Source: Scortum barcoo
Lineage: Eukaryota > Chordata > Actinopteri > Centrarchiformes > Terapontidae
DNA length: 64,000 bases
Assembly: GCA_023238725.1 (NCBI GenBank)
Contig: CM041541.1
Span: 10,316,044-10,380,043, forward strand
Direction: 5' to 3'
Shown here piece after piece: positions 59,334-64,000 of this stretch. The position numbers and the translations under genes are program-made. A model generated the notes under the pieces. It searched no databases. It worked only from the letters and a program-made list of their open reading frames with translations, and was not told where the DNA came from. How positions within the stretch are numbered: position 1 is the first letter of the stretch; the number at the start of each line of letters is the position of its first letter.

Positions 59334-62300
59334 CTGGAAAGACAGAGAGACAAGTTCAGTAAAACAAACAACATGACAGTCATCTCAAAAGTTATCCCTG
59401 TCCTCTCTGTTTGACAGGTTTTGTGCCACCTACTTGGCGATTGGGTATTCCCACATGTAGCCCCAGCCTCCATGGAGCTGCAGGCACTGAGTGGCCACCT
59501 TCTGCTGCAGGTCCGATGCCCTGGAGAAAAGACAGAGGTCATTAGCACATGGCAGCAATGTGGTCCGTATTTGGGATTAGAAGTTAATAGAAAAACACAT
59601 TCTCACCAGAACTTGGCCATGGAAGCCGTGGAGGGATCCAGGCGTTTCTCAGCGTGGAGCTGAAGGCAGTTATCTAAGAAGGCTCGGCCCACACAGATCT
59701 CTGTCTTCATCTCGGCCAACTTGTGCTGCACAGTCTGTAGGAGTAAAATTAGATGCAATGATATTTATTGTTCAGAAGAAAGACTCTGATTATGAGGCAA
59801 GCACATGAAGTTCTGAAGGTTATTTTAGAGAGAAAAAAGAACAGGAAACACCTCATTAGTTTTAAGTGTTACAGTGTGTGGTGAAGAAATCTAAAGTAGT
59901 GTTCAGTCACAGTAATTCTAACAATGTTGGCTGCCAGTCACATCTAAAACAAAAATTACAAAACAGACCTGTAGGTGAGCGATCGTCTTGCCGAAAGCCT
60001 TCCTCTGTAACACGTAGTTCCTGGTTTCCTCAAACATGAACTCACAGCTTGCTATGGCCATATCAGCGATCACCAGACGCTCCTACTCAAAAAAAAAAAG
60101 AAAAAAAAAAAAAAAAGATTGGACGATTTACCATCAAATTAACCAAAGCCAAACAATAATCATTTACTCAGAGTAAGTACCTCATGTGGAAGTAGATAAA
60201 TAACAGAACAGAGAAACTAAACACAAAGATATCAATTCACGAAAGAAAAGGTCAGTAAAGCTAAAGGCTAAAATAACAATTTCAATTAGTGTAATGTATC
60301 TAGAGGTAAAAAAACTGGCTCCAAAAAGTTTGCAGAACTAGCTCCTAGCAGTTACTATCATTGGGTTTCTTTGATGCTGTGCAAACTTGAAGTTTCTCAA
60401 GTAAGTTCTGATTTCTCACCAGACTTAATGGAGATTAATTTGTAATGAACATCAGAGATAGATATACTCCAAACGTGTAAGTCACACTGAATCTAAAAAT
60501 ATGTGCGGTTATGACTCCAAGAATGATTTTTGGTGCCCAATGAGCTCCATTAGTGACAGGGCCAAATCAGTGAGTGAAACAACAGAAGGAAGAATACCAG
60601 CATACACCTGTCTTTTTTCCCTTATGAAACCTCCTCTCTTGTCTCAGGTTTCTCCCTTTTAAACCAAGTTTGAAAACTTATGTAATAAAATGCATGAGAA
60701 TGCCACAAGGGTCTTAAATAATGGATTTTAACATTTTATCTTCATGTTCCTTTCACCTGAGGCAGTTCATTCATCAGGTAGTAGAAACCCTTGTTGACTT
60801 CTCCCAAAAGGGCGTCAGCTGGGAGCCGCACATCCTCAAAAAACAGCTCAGCTGTGTCCTTTGAAAGTGGAAGAAAAAATGATGAGACAACAGTGTCACA
60901 GTGTCCTGACATGAACCTTTTGCTGGACCTCTAGTGAGACGACAGAAGACAGAAGATGATCTCCAGTACCTGGGCCTTCAGACCGATCTTCTCCAACTTG
61001 CGTCCTTTCTGGAAGCCCTTCATGCCGTTCTCCACCAGGAACAGACTGATGCCGTGTGCCGCCGCCTTGGCCTCGCGGTTTGTCACAGCCACTACCACCA
61101 CCAGGTCGGCCATCCAACCGTTCGTGATGAAAACCTGGAGAGGAGACGTACAAAAGTTCAAACTGATGTTGAGATGTGACTAAATGACCCTTTTTGCTTT
61201 TATGACTCAGTACCTTGTTGCCATTGAGGATCCAGTCGCTGCCATCCCTCTTGGCGTTCGTCCTCACACCTTGAAGATCGCTAAAAAGATTTGTTTTTAA
61301 AAAAGTTTGGGGTCATACATTCATTTCTACAATGCAGATATCTTCAATGTCACGTCTACTTGAGTCCCCACCTTCCTGCTCCTGGCTCGGTCATGGCTAT
61401 AGCGCTGATGCATTTCCCAGCAATCATTTTGGGGATGAAGCGATCAATCTGTTCCTTGCTTCCATAGTTGACGATGTAGGGCATGACGATGTCGGAGTGC
61501 AAGGCGAAACCCGGGCCCGAACAGTTGGCATATGACCTGAAGGACAAAACCAAAGTCTAACTGGAAAAAAAAGGCAGACCTCAGACTGATTGCATTTTTA
61601 ATTTCAAGGACAACTCACTGCTCCTCCCACGTGATAGCCACAGAGAACAGGTCTCCTCCGATGCCGCCATGTTCCTCTGGTATCATTATTCCCAGCAGGC
61701 CTTGCTCACCAGCCTTCTCCCACACCTCCCTGCTCACCTGACCTGCCTTCTCCCACCTGGAACAAGAAGAAACGGATGGTACTGAGGCAGGGAAGGATTG
61801 AAAACAAAGGTTAAGTCATGAGTTATTAATTAATATCGCATCTCCTGATGGTAGTTTTATGTCTCTATGTGGTGGATTTGCATCTTTTGGTCGTCTGTTT
61901 GACCTTGCAACAACAAATGGTGACAAAATGCCCCCCTAACACCTGATATACCCGTTCAATAACCCACCCACACTTCCACCTACTCCCTATGATGTGGAAT
62001 CACTTCCTCTTGATAGAAGCGCCGGACGTTTTCTCTGAAGAGGTCATGATCCTCGTTGAAGATGCGGCGGGTCCCGATGTCCGTCAGGGTCTTGGCGCTG
62101 GAGGTCTCTGGACGGGTTGAGGTGACCGGCTGCCCGAGATTAGCCTGACTGTGCTGTAGTCTGAGAGGAATTTCAACAAGTTATACTCTTCTTAAAAGCC
62201 AAGAAGCGGCTGATTTGTTAAAAAATGACAAATAAATTTACTTTTTGTAGAGTATCAGGGAATTACGGGAAGTGTAATATCAACATTAAGAAGCTACTAT

Positions 62301-62991
62301 TGGCATATGATGGTTCTTTTGATTATTTTCTCATTCATTTCATTAAATATCATTAAAAAAATTAACTTCCTAAAGACTAGTCACAGCAACCTGCAGTTAA
62401 AAACCAAAAGATATTCAGTTTATTATCATATAATATAAAGAAAGGCAGCAGATGCTCATGCTAATAACTTGATATTAAATAAATCCACACACTGCATCTT
62501 TGAAAAGTTGAAAAGTTTTTTATAAAAAATAGCTAAAGCAACATGCATATGTTAAACTCCTGACAATTAATACTGCAACAGAACATGTACTTTTATTTTG
62601 GTGCTCTTGTTTAATAAAAAGACCACTCATTTCCGCCATTGATAAGGATTTTCAAAGTAAAACTCCATCTACTGATAAGATAATTTATCACAACAATTAA
62701 AGTGGGTGAAAGGTCGTCTACAGACATGAACGCGTCCGTAACAATCGAAGAAGTCACTTTTTAATCAATACAAAGCAGCTTATAACTAATTAACACAACT
62801 AATAAATCAAACTCGTCGACATATTTCTCTCAGAATAATAAAAACAGTTATATTGAGAGAAAAACTGCGGAGACCGAAACAAAAGCTGAAACACTGAAAT
62901 GATTTTGAGATATATTTCACCTTGCAGCAGCTGTAAAGAGCAGCTGTCGTCCTCTGGAAACATTTTTCAGTCCGAGAAGAGTTTTAATCAT
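59240..62991 (-). CDS. acadl: acadl, long-chain acyl-CoA dehydrogenase, mitochondrial (complete, 11 exons)
   Basis: FAD enzyme of the mitochondrial matrix that makes the trans-2 double bond in long-chain acyl-CoA during beta-oxidation and passes electrons to ETF. Exons: 62991-62921, 62160-61984, 61756-61619, 61536-61372, 61280-61214, 61134-60970, 60858-60757, 60082-59969, 59734-59607, 59520-59434, 59333-59240. All phases agree and the total is 1308 bases, 435 residues (human 430). The start gives a basic, non-acidic leader (MIKTLLGLKNVSRGRQLL). Motifs seen: the acyl-CoA dehydrogenase signature AMTEPGAGSDLQG across exons 4-5; the catalytic Glu in PQ|ERL, first codon of exon 8; QLHGGWGYMWEYPIAK and IYGGTNEIMKELIAR at the end. 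An acceptor-like CTGCTTTTAG lies 15 bases before the ATG, so a non-coding first exon is possible. Catalytic and FAD-binding parts look intact. Confidence 0.97.
59434..59520 (-). CDS. acadl: acadl exon 10
   Basis: 87 bases, phase 2 to phase 2. Encodes ASDLQQKVATQ and LHGGWGYMWEYPIAK, part of the second family signature. Duplicated at 57240-57326. Confidence 0.95.
59607..59734 (-). CDS. acadl: acadl exon 9
   Basis: 128 bases, phase 0 to phase 2. Encodes TVQHKLAEMKTEICVGRAFL through SMAKFW. Duplicated at 57413-57540. Confidence 0.95.
59969..60082 (-). CDS. acadl: acadl exon 8 (catalytic Glu)
   Basis: 114 bases, phase 0 to phase 0. The first codon is the Glu of QERL, the position of the catalytic base in LCAD and isovaleryl-CoA dehydrogenase. 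It continues FMFEETRNYVLQRKAFGKTI. Its acceptor follows an interrupted A run on the plus strand (60088-60116). Confidence 0.95.
60757..60858 (-). CDS. acadl: acadl exon 7
   Basis: 102 bases, phase 0 to phase 0. Encodes DTAELFFEDVRLPADALLGE and NKGFYYLMNELPQ, leading into the catalytic helix. Confidence 0.95.
60970..61134 (-). CDS. acadl: acadl exon 6
   Basis: 165 bases, phase 0 to phase 0. Encodes VFITNGWMADLVVVVAVTNR through GISLFLVENGMKGF to KIGLKAQ, the beta domain. Confidence 0.95.
61214..61280 (-). CDS. acadl: acadl exon 5
   Basis: 67 bases, phase 2 to phase 0. Completes the signature (SDLQG) and encodes DGSDWILNGNK of the middle beta domain. Confidence 0.95.
61372..61536 (-). CDS. acadl: acadl exon 4
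   Basis: 165 bases, phase 2 to phase 2. Encodes YANCSGPGFALHSDIVMPYI and, at its end, AIAMTEPGAG of the family signature (FAD and substrate contacts). Confidence 0.95.
61619..61756 (-). CDS. acadl: acadl exon 3
   Basis: 138 bases, phase 2 to phase 2. Encodes WEKAGQVSREVWEKAGEQG and PEEHGGIGGDLFSVA of the N-terminal domain. Confidence 0.95.
61984..62160 (-). CDS. acadl: acadl exon 2
   Basis: 177 bases, phase 2 to phase 2. Encodes TSSAKTLTDIGTRRIF and EEVIPHHRE, the start of the mature enzyme (N-terminal helical domain). Confidence 0.93.
62921..62991 (-). CDS. acadl: acadl exon 1 (mitochondrial targeting leader)
   Basis: Start codon at 62991-62989 and donor GCAAG|GTGAAAT in phase 2. It encodes 23 whole codons rich in Leu, Lys, Arg and Ser with no acidic residue, as expected for matrix import. 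Confidence 0.9.
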
Positions 62992-64000
62992 TTTTATTTC
63001 CAAACTAAAAGCAGCAAATTTACAGAGAGAGAGAAACGCGCAAACACGACAAAGATCGTCTGAGAGGAACAGATGTGTCACTCAGGACGATTTAAACTGT
63101 CTCACACTTTGTTTAATTTGTGTGTAATGTGGTGCAAATTAATTTACTAACTTAAATTTAGCAGTATGCTGCAGTAAAATAGTCCCTGTTAGTATTTTAT
63201 TATTTCAAATGATGTTTATGGCTTTATATTACTGCTGCATTCATGTGTGTGTTGCTTTTTAATGCTGTACTTTATAAACTTTTGGGTGGTTTAATTTATA
63301 GCAATAGATCACTGCATTTTCCATCTGATCCAAGGTTGGATAAATAATTTGTTTTATTTTTTAAGAAGGAGGAACATCTTGAATAAATGAATAAATGTAA
63401 AAGTTTTCACACTCCACGAGGTTTTGTCCACGACAACAGCAGCAGAGTGAGACCTCTTACTTCTTCTTCTACTGAGCGCTTTGGAGGTATCACTGCTGAA
63501 CTCTGACACCTACAGGTGGAAATACGTTATTACAGTAATAATTTTTAAGTGCAGCTACTTTTCAGCAACAAAAACACAACAAAAAGAAAGAAAATGTACA
63601 ATTAAAGCAAGCAAAATGTTTTAATCCTTATATTTGTATATTTAATATATAAAGATATGCAATCTGTCACAAAATATATAATAATATATGTGTATTTGTA
63701 TTTGGTTGCACACGTTGATTTATACACAAAACCTCAGCTGCTCTTAAAAGCAAAATGATGCACTGAATGTAAGTGTCTTTCCACTTCCTCACTTTGTAAA
63801 TAAAACAGTATTTCCATTTGTATATTATCTTTAGTTATGTTTTATTTAATTGTATTATTTGTATTTTAGGTCTATATTTATTTTATTGCTAAGTTTATTA
63901 TTTATTTTAGTTCTGTATCTATTTTTCTTTTTGCACGTGTGGTCTTTCTTTCTGAAATATTTTGATTATTGTTTAAGGGAGACTCAAGGATTTCATTGCC
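62992..64000. other. acadl 5' leader and upstream AT-rich region
   Basis: The first 100 bases upstream of the ATG (62992-63090) are homologous to the region upstream of the broken copy's exon 1 (57985-58052). Beyond that the sequence is AT-rich, with no further gene recognised before the window ends. Confidence 0.55.

Larger units (their letters stand above)
59237..59811 (-). repeat. near-identical block shared with the broken acadl copy, copy A
   Basis: Contains exons 9-11 of the intact gene with introns 9 and 10 and the first 77 bases of the exon-9 upstream intron. The partner block is 57043-57617. Confidence 0.92.

Noticed and set aside
1..64000. CRISPR arrays, viral or bacterial operon-like features
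   Set aside because: No regularly spaced repeats and no prokaryotic gene organisation; the window is vertebrate genomic DNA.

Overview
This window is nuclear genomic DNA from a ray-finned fish, probably a percomorph teleost. The evidence is spliced genes with GT/AG introns, an AT-rich noncoding background, abundant (CA)n, (TA)n and (TCTA)n microsatellites, and a foldback repeat of the GCTTAGCTTAGCATAAAGACTGG type that I recall as common in perch-like fish. Two genes are recognisable and both lie on the minus strand.

(1) Positions 301-15066 hold the coding part of map2 (microtubule-associated protein 2). It runs from the start codon at 15029 through eleven phase-consistent coding exons. These include the 2.8-kb projection-domain exon (8334-11135), the proline-rich region with the first tubulin-binding repeat (3876-4186), and two successive 93-base repeat exons (995-1087 and 301-393). 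The last repeats, the C-terminus and the 3' UTR must lie below position 1.

(2) Positions 59240-62991 hold a complete 11-exon acadl (long-chain acyl-CoA dehydrogenase, predicted 435 residues). Immediately downstream, at 57046-57984, is a second, broken head-to-tail copy. It keeps only exon 1 and exons 9-11. Its exons 9-11 are about 98 % identical to those of the intact gene, while its exon 1 is only about 85 % identical.

The roughly 40 kb between the map2 start exon and the acadl copy (15067-57045) has no protein-coding exon I can support. It probably holds the long 5' non-coding part of map2: I point to a candidate 35-base exon at 33009-33043 and a candidate first exon or promoter ending at 55349. 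It also holds repeats, microsatellites, a pair of inverted X-box-like motifs at 44320-44358 and two ZNF143-type motifs. In mammals MAP2 and ACADL lie in the same neighbourhood (human 2q34) but with UNC80, RPE and KANSL1L between them; none of these is seen here.

The two genes are functionally unrelated: neuronal dendritic cytoskeleton versus mitochondrial fatty-acid oxidation. The most unusual features are the internally deleted acadl duplicate with a sharply bounded homogenised 3' block, the doubled exon-10-type repeat in map2, and a (UG)n tract lying in place of the polypyrimidine tract at one map2 acceptor.
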